64,000 nt of DNA from an uncultured Mucilaginibacter sp. (GTDB lineage Bacteria; Bacteroidota; Bacteroidia; Sphingobacteriales; Sphingobacteriaceae), in the NCBI RefSeq assembly GCF_903893715.1, contig NZ_CAITNG010000112.1:1-64000 (forward strand), in the 5' to 3' direction. The translations under genes were made by a program, and so were the position numbers. Below, piece after piece: positions 7,986 through 16,279 of this stretch (positions are counted from its first letter, which is position 1; every line of letters starts with the position of its first letter). The notes beneath the pieces are model-generated. The model saw only the letters and a program-made list of their open reading frames with translations, had not been told where the DNA came from and ran no database searches.

Positions 7986-8476
7986 TTAGCGGGTTGTTCT
8001 TTCCTAAAAAACAACACCAACCCAATAGCCCCCGCCGTAATACACATATCGGCCACATTAAAAATACCCGTGCGCAGGTTTTGGATACCTACGTTCATAA
8101 AATCGGTAACATGCCGGTCAAAAAAGATACGGTCAATCAAATTGCCCGTCCCCCCCGCGAAGATGAGCGCAAGGCAGATAATTTTGGCGCGGTTCAGTTC
8201 GTTTGCTTTTTTTACTAAATAGACCAACAGACCTATCATCAATGCCAAAGGCATCATGCTCAAGGCCCAAAAACTTACGGTTTTTGATAAGTTATCGCCT
8301 AAACTTAAAGCCGCGCCCGTATTTTCGGCATACTCCAGTACAATGGTATGGTGGAAATACGATATCTCCGGCCGGTTCATCAAATGGGTTTTGGCCAATT
8401 GTTTGGTATAACGGTCGCAACCAATAAAGGCAACGGATACAAGGCAAAAAAGGATAATTTTAAAACGCGGACTCAT
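7967..8476 (-). CDS. lspA: Lipoprotein signal peptidase (signal peptidase II)
   Basis: LspA is the inner-membrane aspartyl peptidase that cleaves the signal peptide of prolipoproteins in front of the lipid-modified cysteine. The 169-residue length and four hydrophobic segments are typical. Conserved blocks are ENTGAAL (51-57), GNLIDR with catalytic Asp115, and FNVAD with catalytic Asp143. Its last residues are encoded by the right arm of an inverted repeat. A TACCTTTG element on the minus strand (8481-8488) sits only a few bases before the ATG, so the message may be leaderless. Confidence 0.95.
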   Translation of the reverse strand: MSPRFKIILFCLVSVAFIGCDRYTKQLAKTHLMNRPEISYFHHTIVLEYAENTGAALSLGDNLSKTVSFWALSMMPLALMIGLLVYLVKKANELNRAKIICLALIFAGGTGNLIDRIFFDRHVTDFMNVGIQNLRTGIFNVADMCITAGAIGLVLFFRKEQPAKDLKTF

Positions 8477-8480
8477 AAGG

Positions 8481-8488
8481 CAAAGGTA
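8481..8488 (-). promoter_or_regulatory. Possible -7 element for lspA
   Basis: On the minus strand this reads TACCTTTG, matching the Bacteroidota TAnnTTTG consensus. It lies 4 bp upstream of the lspA ATG, which would place the transcript start at or next to the start codon. No TTG element is evident at the usual distance upstream, so the match could be chance. Confidence 0.3.
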
Positions 8489-8560
8489 GCGCTTTTATGG
8501 AAGATGGAAGACGGAAAATGGAAGATGTAATTCCATAACATCTTTAAAAACCGCACTCGC

Positions 8561-8947
8561 TCACGACAGTTTAACAGAACCTTTATGGTCAGGATGCTGC
8601 TTCAGCATTGATTTTGGGGCGGTTTGCTGCCATGCTTCGGTAATTACCTGGCGCAACAGGCGGGTGGGTATTACGCTCAATTTTAACAGTACAGCAGGGT
8701 AATTATAAAAATGCGGGGTTACAAAAAACATTTCGGGATATTGGTTTATCCAAATGTCGCGGTCGGCAGCATAAACCGATAGGGTGTTGCCATCTTCCTG
8801 TAAACGGGCTATCAGGCGTTTTTTGGTGCGGAAGGCCGGCGTACCAAAGCAAAGATATTCTTCGGTACCCGGCAATTGCTTCACAATTTCGCGGATGGTT
8901 TCTAAGTAGGCCTGCGTTCGGGCCGAAAACAACACTTGTTTCTCCAT
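8561..8947 (-). CDS. YjbR/MmcQ-like or DUF1801-like protein
   Basis: The 128-residue cytosolic protein resembles the MmcQ/YjbR fold: an N-terminal helix, a CFGTPAFR segment (about 33-40) followed by KKRLIARL, then a strand-rich part and a C-terminal helical region ending in KHPDHKG-like sequence. Proteins of this fold are often annotated as DNA-binding, but the biochemical role is not established. It is the last gene after the TldD/TldE pair on the same strand (16 bp downstream), so it may belong to that operon. Confidence 0.65.
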   Translation of the reverse strand: MEKQVLFSARTQAYLETIREIVKQLPGTEEYLCFGTPAFRTKKRLIARLQEDGNTLSVYAADRDIWINQYPEMFFVTPHFYNYPAVLLKLSVIPTRLLRQVITEAWQQTAPKSMLKQHPDHKGSVKLS

Positions 8948-8963
8948 AATGACTGTTTCTTAT

Positions 8964-10301
8964 TTATACCGCATCCGATAACGATGAGAACGTAAAATCC
9001 CTGATCTTCATCGGTGGTATCAAACCATTCGTACCCGACTCGCCGCTTACCGTACGTTGCGGCTTGCCCAAAGCTTCCAAGTTGTTCAGCATAATAACCG
9101 GGCTCTCATTAAATCGGAAGTTTTTTACCGGGAACTTGATCTCGCCGTTCTCAATATAAAACGTACCATCGCGGGTAAGGCCGGTATACAGCAAGGTTTG
9201 CGGGTCCACCGGGCGTATGTACCACAGGCGGGTAACCAAAATACCTTTTTCGGTGCCTTTTATCAAATCGGCCAGCGAAGTATCCGTCCCATCCATAATA
9301 AAGGCATCAGGTCCCGGTATAGCTTTTACATTTTGCTTTTGCGCCCAATAACGACTGTAGTATAGGTTTTTCACCACACCTTTCTCTATCCAGCTCATTT
9401 TTTCCTGCGGGCGGCCATCGCCGTTCCAGTAAGCAGTTGGCAGTTCCGGGTTCCATGGGTCCGAGTAAATATTCACCCGTTCATCCAACATTTTTTCGCC
9501 CAATTTGGTTTTGCCACCGGGTTTACTCAAAAAGCTGCGGCCTTCATCGGCCTGGCGGGCATCTAAGCCGCCTATCAGGTTCTCCAGCAAAACAATTCCT
9601 GCCGCAGGTTCCAGTATCACGGTGTATTTACCGGGTTCAAGTGCCCTTGCCCCTATCGAGCCCGTGGCTTTTTGGGCGGCAATTTTGGTAAATGCCTCCG
9701 CATCAAAATATTTCACATCGTTATAATCCCTGGTAATATAGCCCGAACCTTTGCTGTCGGCTGTGCGCAGCGTTACCGAAAAGTTGATGTCCGTCGAGGT
9801 ATTATACGCGAACAAGCCTTTCGAGTTCATAAAGGCGCTATAGGCTATTGAATTTTGTACAAAGCCTGCCGCTGTTAGCTTATTGTCTTTGGCAACTTTA
9901 AGGCTCAGGTCAACGGCATCAGCACGTAATTTTGGTGTGATGGACGCCGTTTCGGGTACATATTGTTTTGAAGGCGCCGCATAGTCTTGCGGGCCAAGTA
10001 TCGAAACATATTCCGGGTTTTCGGGGGCCAAATGAGCCAGTTCTTCTGCGCGGATTACTACTTTTTTCAGCGATTCGTCGTCAAATTCGTTGATGGTGGC
10101 GATACCCAACTTTTTACCAAATGCGGATGATACCGCCAGACTGTTCTGACTGATAGCCCCGCTGGTTGACACCGAATTACGGGCATAACGTATATTGCCG
10201 GCATCCGAACCGTTGATGGATACTTCACATTCGTCGGCTTTTGAATAGCTTAACACCTTTTTTAACAGTGCCTGTGCTTCCTCTTTGCTTAATATTGGCA
10301 T
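8964..10301 (-). CDS. TldE/PmbA-type subunit of a TldD-TldE metalloprotease
   Basis: This 445-residue protein is the non-catalytic partner type of the TldD/PmbA family. It lacks the HExxxH zinc motif present in the upstream neighbour. It starts with MPILSKEEAQALL and has no signal peptide, whereas the adjacent TldD-like subunit has a Tat signal. In the known heterodimer, TldE helps TldD degrade unfolded peptides inside a barrel; in other bacteria the pair processes RiPP leader peptides. The two genes are 14 bp apart, so equal co-expression is expected. Because the partner is predicted to be exported, this subunit may leave the cytoplasm by piggybacking on it, or the pair may not act together. 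Confidence 0.85.
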   Translation of the reverse strand: MPILSKEEAQALLKKVLSYSKADECEVSINGSDAGNIRYARNSVSTSGAISQNSLAVSSAFGKKLGIATINEFDDESLKKVVIRAEELAHLAPENPEYVSILGPQDYAAPSKQYVPETASITPKLRADAVDLSLKVAKDNKLTAAGFVQNSIAYSAFMNSKGLFAYNTSTDINFSVTLRTADSKGSGYITRDYNDVKYFDAEAFTKIAAQKATGSIGARALEPGKYTVILEPAAGIVLLENLIGGLDARQADEGRSFLSKPGGKTKLGEKMLDERVNIYSDPWNPELPTAYWNGDGRPQEKMSWIEKGVVKNLYYSRYWAQKQNVKAIPGPDAFIMDGTDTSLADLIKGTEKGILVTRLWYIRPVDPQTLLYTGLTRDGTFYIENGEIKFPVKNFRFNESPVIMLNNLEALGKPQRTVSGESGTNGLIPPMKIRDFTFSSLSDAV

Positions 10302-10315
10302 ATAATTTATGTTGA

Positions 10316-11953
10316 TCAGATTTTTCTTTCCGTGTTGATTACATTCACCCCGTTAAAACGCGTAGTGGCCGAGCCGTGCGAAACCGCGCTCACCTGCTCA
10401 GGTTGCCCCTTGCCATCAAAGAACGAGCCGCCCAAACGGTAGTCGCGCTCATCGCATATCGCGGTACATGAGTTCCAAAACTCCTGTGTGTTCGATTGAT
10501 AGGCCACATCTTTCAGCATCCCGGCTATTTTACCTTCTTTTATCTCGTAAAACAGCTGCCCGCTAAACTGGAAGTTATAACGCTGCTGGTCGATAGAGAA
10601 AGAACCATCACCGAGGATATAAATACCCTTTTCAACGTTTTTAATGAGTTCCGACGGCGCGAGCGGTGTTTTACCTGGCTGCAGCGAAACATTCGGCATC
10701 CTTTGGAACTGTACATTGGCCCAGTTATCCGCATAACAGCATCCCTGCGATTCGTTCAGGCCGATGATATGTGCCTGATCGCGAATGGCCTGATAATTAA
10801 CCAGTATACCATCTTTAATAATATCCCATTTTTTGCAAGCCACGCCCTCGTCATCATAACCCACAGCCCCCAGCGAACCGGGCTGTGTTTTGTCGCCAAC
10901 AATATTCACCAGCTTACTACCGTAGTTAAATTTCTTCGATTCCCATTTATCCAAAGTCAAAAAACTTGTTCCGGCAAAATTAGCTTCGTAGCCCAATACA
11001 CGGTCAAGCTCTGTCGGGTGGCCGGTCGACTCGTGTATGGTCAACCATAAATGCGATGGGTCGAGCACCAAATCGTACTTACCCGCCTCAACCGACTTCG
11101 CGGTCAGTTTTTCGCCAACCTGTATCGCGCCTGCTTTGGCATCTTCCAGCATATCGTAGCGGTCGCGGTACAAAGTTGTAGGGCCGCCTTTTATTTTATC
11201 GCTTTCGCGGGGAATAATATATTCATAGCCCATACCGCGCGGCGCGCTTAAGGAGTTGCGGGTTTCAAACTTACCGGTCTTCGCGTCAATTTTGGTAATC
11301 GTAAACAATGGCCAAATCCGGTGTATGTCCTGGTCAATATATGAACCGTCTGTCGATGCAAAGTATTTCTGCTCATTCACAAAAAATAAAATCGAATCCA
11401 CATAACTGGCACCGCCTTTCATAGCCGCGTCGTTAACGCTCAGCAGCAGGTCTACTTTCTCTTTAATAGGTACTTCAAAGGCGTTTTTTTCGATAGGCGC
11501 TTTCCAGCTTACTTCGCCATAACCTTTTTGAGGAGCCAATTGCACCGGTTCCGATTGCAGACGGGCATTCTCCTTGGCAATCGCAACGGCATCCGCGGCA
11601 GCGCGGGCTATACTGTCTTTATCCATCTTATCGGTAGCAGCAAAGCCCCAGCAACCATTGGCAATAACACGTATACCCAGGCCGTAGCTTTCGGTGTTCA
11701 CAATGTTTTCCACCTTGTCTTCGCGGGTAACCACAAACTGGTTAAGGTAGCGACCAATGCGAACATCAGTATAGGTAGCGCCTTTGCTGCGTGCCGCGTT
11801 AAGGGCCACATCCGATAATTGTTTTTTAAAGGCCGGGTCAACCCCGTCTAAAGCTGCCGATGGGTCAATTATTTTCCCGAATGCGGGCACACCCTGCAAA
11901 AAGGTGGCGCCGACGCCCATGCCCGTGAGGTAAAGGAAGTTTCTGCGTTTCAA
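10316..11953 (-). CDS. TldD-type metalloprotease with Tat signal
   Basis: This 545-residue protein is the catalytic TldD-like subunit. The zinc-binding motif HESTGH is at 307-312. The N-terminus, KRRNFLYLTG followed by a hydrophobic stretch to about residue 25, is a twin-arginine signal, so the folded protein is predicted to reach the periplasm. The family normally pairs with a TldE subunit, encoded directly downstream. The target peptides are unknown. It is divergent from a Tat-signal amine oxidase across a 281-bp AT-rich gap that must contain both promoters. Confidence 0.88.
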   Translation of the reverse strand: MKRRNFLYLTGMGVGATFLQGVPAFGKIIDPSAALDGVDPAFKKQLSDVALNAARSKGATYTDVRIGRYLNQFVVTREDKVENIVNTESYGLGIRVIANGCWGFAATDKMDKDSIARAAADAVAIAKENARLQSEPVQLAPQKGYGEVSWKAPIEKNAFEVPIKEKVDLLLSVNDAAMKGGASYVDSILFFVNEQKYFASTDGSYIDQDIHRIWPLFTITKIDAKTGKFETRNSLSAPRGMGYEYIIPRESDKIKGGPTTLYRDRYDMLEDAKAGAIQVGEKLTAKSVEAGKYDLVLDPSHLWLTIHESTGHPTELDRVLGYEANFAGTSFLTLDKWESKKFNYGSKLVNIVGDKTQPGSLGAVGYDDEGVACKKWDIIKDGILVNYQAIRDQAHIIGLNESQGCCYADNWANVQFQRMPNVSLQPGKTPLAPSELIKNVEKGIYILGDGSFSIDQQRYNFQFSGQLFYEIKEGKIAGMLKDVAYQSNTQEFWNSCTAICDERDYRLGGSFFDGKGQPEQVSAVSHGSATTRFNGVNVINTERKI

Positions 11954-12234
11954 AGTAGTATATTTAGTATCGTAAGATAAAAACTTTTTTATTGATAAAA
12001 GAAAAAAAGTTTAGCGTTCTAACTAAATGATGTTCAACAATATATATAGGATTTGTAGATTAAATTAAATATTGTTAATCAACTCCCTGGAAAAACGCCG
12101 CCAAAGTGCTTTTTATCACATTTTTTGTATTGAAAATTATGGTTCTGATAAAAAAACGCATCCATCTGCAATAAATAATAAAAAAAGCTACCTTTAAATT
12201 AACATTAACTGAATAATTACCTCCATTATATCAT

Positions 12235-13824
12235 TTGGAAAATATATCACGACGTAGTTTTTTAAGCAAAGGCGCTATGCTTGCCGGGGGTACTTATCCC
12301 GCCATGATGGCTTTGGGAATGTTACGCCCTGCTCCTGCTTACTCCTTTAATTTAACGGGCAGCGGTAACGGCAAAAAAGTAATTATACTGGGCGGTGGCC
12401 TTGCCGGGATGACCTGCGCCTACGAACTGAACAAATTAGGCTACCAATGCACCATCCTCGAGGCACGGCAGCGTGCGGGTGGTCGTTGCTGGAGCATACG
12501 CAACGGCAGCACCAATACCGAAACTGATAAACCCACCATTACTGCGCGCTTTGACGAAGGCCTGTATTTTAACGCGGGCCCATCGCGCATACCGCACCAC
12601 CACGAACTGACATTGCATTACTGCAAAGAATTAGGAGTACCCATACAGGTATATAACAATGTAAACGAAGGCGCTTATTACTTCGCCGAAGGTAAAGGGC
12701 CGCTTTCCAATAAAAAAGTTCGCGTCCGCGAAGTACATAACGATATGCGCGGCTATATGACCGAAATGCTGGCCAAAAGTATCGACCACGGCGCATTGGA
12801 TGCCGCTATGACCAAAGAAGATGCCGAAAAGGTGCTCGAATACCTGATGGCCGAAGGCGGCCTCGACCCTGATAAACTGTACAAGGCTTCCGCCCGAAGG
12901 GGTTATATTGAACAGCCCGGCGCAGGCGATAAACCCGGTAAAATAGGCGACCCGCATAAACTGATCGATATGTTACAATCGGGTTTGCTGGACCCTGATT
13001 TTTATAATGTAGCCGAATACACCTATGAACTACAGATGACCATGTTTCAGGCCGTTGGCGGGATGGACATGATCGCCAAAGCACTGCAAACCAAGGTAGG
13101 GCCAATGTTAAAGTTGGGCGCCGAGGTAACTAACATAACCAACCTGCCTGATGGCGTAAAAATCACTTATAAGGATGCCCTTGGCGAACATGCACTGCAA
13201 GGCGACCTCTGCATCTGTACCCTACCCCTGCCCGTATTGAGCAACGTAAACAATAATTTTTCGGGCGATGTGAGCCGGGCGATAGATTATATCGCCTACA
13301 TGCAAACCGGCAAAATAGGCCTGCAGTTTAAGCGCAGGTTTTGGGAAGAAGACGACCATATTTATGGTGGCATCACCCATACAAATAACGATCTGACACA
13401 GATATTCTACCCCTCGTACGATTACTTGGGTAAAAAAGGCATCCTGATAGGATACTATAATTTTAACGACAAGGCGGTACGTACCGGCTATTTGAGCTAT
13501 GCAGATCGCGAAAAGCTGGCTTTGCAAAAAGGCAGGCTGATACACCCGCAATACGATGCCGAGTTTGAAAACTCGTTTTCGGTAAGCTGGCACAAAACAA
13601 AATACAACCTGGGCGGCTGGGCTGTGTATAGTACCGATACCCGCCGCGACCAATACCCGGTACTACTAAAGCCCGATAAGAACGTATATTTTGCCGGCGA
13701 GCATTTAACGTACCTGAACGCCTGGATGGCCGGGGCATTCGAATCGGCACGGAGTACGGTGGCGGCCCTACACGGGCGGGTAACCGAACAACGGCTGGCC
13801 TACCCCGCTTCAACAAAAGGATAA
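12235..13824 (+). CDS. Tat-exported flavin-dependent amine (amino acid) oxidase
   Basis: The 529-residue FAD enzyme belongs to the flavin monoamine oxidase / L-amino-acid oxidase family. The Rossmann FAD site VIILGGGLAGMT (49-60) leads to Glu76 and AGGR (81-84), and the C-terminal flavin-binding block is near YFAGEHLTY with AGAFESAR. The start is TTG at 12235, chosen because it gives a complete Tat signal SRRSFLSKG. It likely oxidises an amine or amino acid in the periplasm to the imine/oxo acid with H2O2 or quinone reduction. A Tat-exported aminotransferase follows 49 bp downstream on the same strand, suggesting a joint amino-acid conversion. Confidence 0.87.
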   Translation: MENISRRSFLSKGAMLAGGTYPAMMALGMLRPAPAYSFNLTGSGNGKKVIILGGGLAGMTCAYELNKLGYQCTILEARQRAGGRCWSIRNGSTNTETDKPTITARFDEGLYFNAGPSRIPHHHELTLHYCKELGVPIQVYNNVNEGAYYFAEGKGPLSNKKVRVREVHNDMRGYMTEMLAKSIDHGALDAAMTKEDAEKVLEYLMAEGGLDPDKLYKASARRGYIEQPGAGDKPGKIGDPHKLIDMLQSGLLDPDFYNVAEYTYELQMTMFQAVGGMDMIAKALQTKVGPMLKLGAEVTNITNLPDGVKITYKDALGEHALQGDLCICTLPLPVLSNVNNNFSGDVSRAIDYIAYMQTGKIGLQFKRRFWEEDDHIYGGITHTNNDLTQIFYPSYDYLGKKGILIGYYNFNDKAVRTGYLSYADREKLALQKGRLIHPQYDAEFENSFSVSWHKTKYNLGGWAVYSTDTRRDQYPVLLKPDKNVYFAGEHLTYLNAWMAGAFESARSTVAALHGRVTEQRLAYPASTKG

Positions 13825-13873
13825 TAACCACATGAACTCATAAAAAACTATTCAAACAAAAAACTTAAAAAAG

Positions 13874-15055
13874 ATGTCAAACTCAATTAACCGTAGAAAC
13901 TGGATAAAATCCAGCGCGATGATGGCCGGCGGACTGGCTTTCCTCTCGGGGACGTTAGACAAGCTATCTGCTATGCCTGCGGTACGTAAAGTAACTGCCA
14001 GCATAAAAGGCGCTACCGACCAAACCGCTATCATGAGCATCCCGCCAAAATTTGGCCCGCTTAAAGCCCGGTTATTAGCTAACGAAAACCCTTTCGGTCC
14101 GTCGCCGGCTGCAAAAAAAGCTATACAGGACGCTATCGACACCGGATATCAATACCCCTTTCAGCAAATCCCTGTTCTGACAGGAAAGATTGCAGCATAT
14201 GAAGGCATAACTCCCGATAATATTGTTTTAGACTCGGGCTCAACTCCCTTATTGCTTGCTGCTGCTATGCATTACAGTAAAGGTGGTAAAGAAATCATCA
14301 CAGGCGATCCTTCTTACGATGACTTGCCAACACACGCTCAACTGTTTGAAGGCAAATGGGTAAAGGTACCCCTAACAGCTGATTACAAACTTGACCTGGA
14401 CGCGATGGAAGCTAAAATAACCGACAAAACCGGGCTGGTTTACATTTGCAACCCCAATAACCCTACCGCAACCGTTTTAGATACGCAGAAGCTGAAGGCA
14501 TTTTGTGAGCGCGTATCGAAAAAGGTAACCGTATTTATTGACGAGGCTTATATTGATTACCTGCCTGACCCTCAAGGCGCAACAATGATTGGCGCAGTAA
14601 AAGCCGGACAAAATGTAATTGTAGCCCGTACATTTTCCAAATTATATGGCTTTGCCGGTCTGCGTTTGGGTTACATTATTGGTCAGCCGGATGTTTTAAG
14701 CGCGTTATCAATATACACTTCCGGTTCATTTAACCTCTCAGCAACAACACTTGCTGGGGCAATTGCTGCTTATCGCGAAACAGAGTTTTTGCAGGATGCT
14801 TTGAAAAAAACACTGGCGTCAAAAGAATATCTCTACTCCGTATTAAAAGCTGAAGGGTACGAGTACATCCCATCTTCAACCAATTTTGTTATGTTCCCTT
14901 TAAAAATGGATGGCAAGCAATTTGTGCAGGAAATGATGAAACGTGGTGTTGGTGTTCGTAACTGGAAATTCAACAATAAAGACTGGTGCCGTGTAAGCAT
15001 CGGCAAAATGGAAGAAATGCAATACTTTGCTGATGCCTTTAAGCAGTTATCGTAA
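13874..15055 (+). CDS. Tat-exported PLP aminotransferase, HisC-like class I/II
   Basis: This 393-residue enzyme resembles histidinol-phosphate/aromatic aminotransferases. Visible PLP residues are the NPNNPT block (193-198), Asp223 and Tyr226 in FIDEAYIDYL, Lys256 in RTFSKLYGFAGLR, and the arginine after GFAGL. Unusually it begins with a Tat signal (NRRNWIKSS plus a hydrophobic segment), so it should work in the periplasm rather than in cytosolic histidine biosynthesis. It follows the Tat-exported amine oxidase in the same direction. I do not name it hisC because of the export signal and context. The substrate is unknown. Confidence 0.85.
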   Translation: MSNSINRRNWIKSSAMMAGGLAFLSGTLDKLSAMPAVRKVTASIKGATDQTAIMSIPPKFGPLKARLLANENPFGPSPAAKKAIQDAIDTGYQYPFQQIPVLTGKIAAYEGITPDNIVLDSGSTPLLLAAAMHYSKGGKEIITGDPSYDDLPTHAQLFEGKWVKVPLTADYKLDLDAMEAKITDKTGLVYICNPNNPTATVLDTQKLKAFCERVSKKVTVFIDEAYIDYLPDPQGATMIGAVKAGQNVIVARTFSKLYGFAGLRLGYIIGQPDVLSALSIYTSGSFNLSATTLAGAIAAYRETEFLQDALKKTLASKEYLYSVLKAEGYEYIPSSTNFVMFPLKMDGKQFVQEMMKRGVGVRNWKFNNKDWCRVSIGKMEEMQYFADAFKQLS

Positions 15056-15072
15056 CACAATTATAAATTTGT

Positions 15073-15188
15073 GTCATGCTGAACTTGTTTCAGCACCCCA
15101 TCAGAACGATAAGCGAGCGATATATAATTCGTTACTTAGCGTGTGAGGTGCCGATCCGTTAGCCAACGGACGGCATGACCTTTTTTTT
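15073..15188 (+). terminator. REP-like palindromic element ending in a terminator hairpin
   Basis: GTCATGC (15073-15079) and GCATGAC (15173-15179) form the outer arms. Inside, CCGTT (15156-15160) and AACGG (15165-15169) make a tight hairpin, and eight T residues follow (15181-15188). The layout resembles the TGTCATGCTGAAC-type intergenic elements seen in many Bacteroidota. It probably ends transcription of the aminotransferase gene. Confidence 0.6.
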
Positions 15189-15206
15189 AATATCTAATCT
15201 ATACCA

Positions 15207-16202
15207 ATGCGTAACCTACTATTTACTACCCTCATACTGTTTATCGCGGGCTTTAGCCGTGCCCAAACCACTACCACTAACCCTCGCCCCTTAACCATGG
15301 ACGAGTATACCAAGGCCCTCACCTACACTATTGCCGACCTTGATAAAGATACCTACGTTAAATTCGACAACGCCTATGTGCTCGACCGTTACGAAAACCG
15401 CAAACCATACTTCATCACCGGCAGCGACGGGCTCAAAAAACGTATCGACCTGTATAAGCTTGTCGCGAAAGCAGGTTTGCAGGAAATAGGCCTGATGGTT
15501 TTTTATACCAACGAAACCGGCAAAAGGTATCAGGCTTTAGTACCCGATTTTACCGCCGATGCCCAAGTTTGGGATAAATATTTCAACGATATCGATAACA
15601 TCAATAAGGTGGAGAAGAATTTTATCCTCAAGTTATCTTATGTCCTGTCGAAAGAAATGAGCTTTCAGCAATACAAGGTACTGAATGGCGGTAAGGACAT
15701 GAAGGAAGAAGCTACCTACGGTAACGACATCTGTTTCCCCGGCGATGAAGAGGTAACCATGGGCGATGGCAGTAAAAAGCTGTTGAAAGACATCAAAACC
15801 GGCGACGTCGTAGTTACCGTCGACCCGGAAACCAACAAGGCATCGGCCACCAAAGTAAAAGAACTAACCATGCACCCTGCAAAAAACTATGCCTTAACGC
15901 AATTGGTGTTGGTATCGGCAAATGAAAATAATACGACAACAGGTTTGAATATCAACCTTAACACCAAAGTATTGAAAGCTACCCCTAACCATCCCATGCA
16001 AACTGTACAAGGCAGAAGCAAAATGGGCGACATTGAATTGGGGCAGCAAGTACTATGCTTTAACGACCAAACCGGTAAATACGAAACCTATACCGTTCTG
16101 CAAAAAAGCGAACAAGGCGAGGGCGTTCAAAAAGTGTACAACATTGTTGCCGATAGTGGCAGTACGCTGCTGATGAACGGCGTGATGGTGAAGCAGAAAT
16201 AA
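15207..16202 (+). CDS. Secreted protein with C-terminal Hint (hedgehog/intein) domain
   Basis: The 331-residue protein has a Sec signal ending at RAQ (18-20), an N-terminal domain of about 150 residues that I do not recognise, and a C-terminal Hint domain from Cys176 to the end. Hint block A starts DICFPGDEEVTMGDGS, block B is KATPNHPM with Thr259 and His262, and the last block is VYNIVADSGSTLLMNGVMV. There is no C-terminal His-Asn and no C-extein, as in hedgehog proteins. In hedgehog-type Hint domains the Cys makes a thioester and releases the N-terminal domain. I infer self-cleavage between Asp-Ile and Cys176 after export; the fate of the released domain is unknown. A perfect terminator hairpin follows. 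Confidence 0.8.
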   Translation: MRNLLFTTLILFIAGFSRAQTTTTNPRPLTMDEYTKALTYTIADLDKDTYVKFDNAYVLDRYENRKPYFITGSDGLKKRIDLYKLVAKAGLQEIGLMVFYTNETGKRYQALVPDFTADAQVWDKYFNDIDNINKVEKNFILKLSYVLSKEMSFQQYKVLNGGKDMKEEATYGNDICFPGDEEVTMGDGSKKLLKDIKTGDVVVTVDPETNKASATKVKELTMHPAKNYALTQLVLVSANENNTTTGLNINLNTKVLKATPNHPMQTVQGRSKMGDIELGQQVLCFNDQTGKYETYTVLQKSEQGEGVQKVYNIVADSGSTLLMNGVMVKQK

Positions 16203-16227
16203 ATCTGATCTCAAATCTTATCCAAAT

Positions 16228-16259
16228 AAAAACGCCCCGCTAAGCACCGGGGCGTTTTT
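16228..16259. terminator. Bidirectional rho-independent terminator
   Basis: AAAAACGCCCCG (16228-16239) and CGGGGCGTTTTT (16248-16259) form a perfect 12-bp stem with an 8-nt loop, A-rich on the left and T-rich on the right. It lies between the convergent Hint-protein and M28 peptidase genes and can serve both. Confidence 0.93.
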
Positions 16260-16279
16260 GTTGATAAGCAATTCCTGTT

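Noticed and set aside
12569..13105. Several long frames opposite the amine oxidase gene
   Set aside because: They lie fully within a well-supported gene on the other strand, have no family features, and reflect high-GC third positions.
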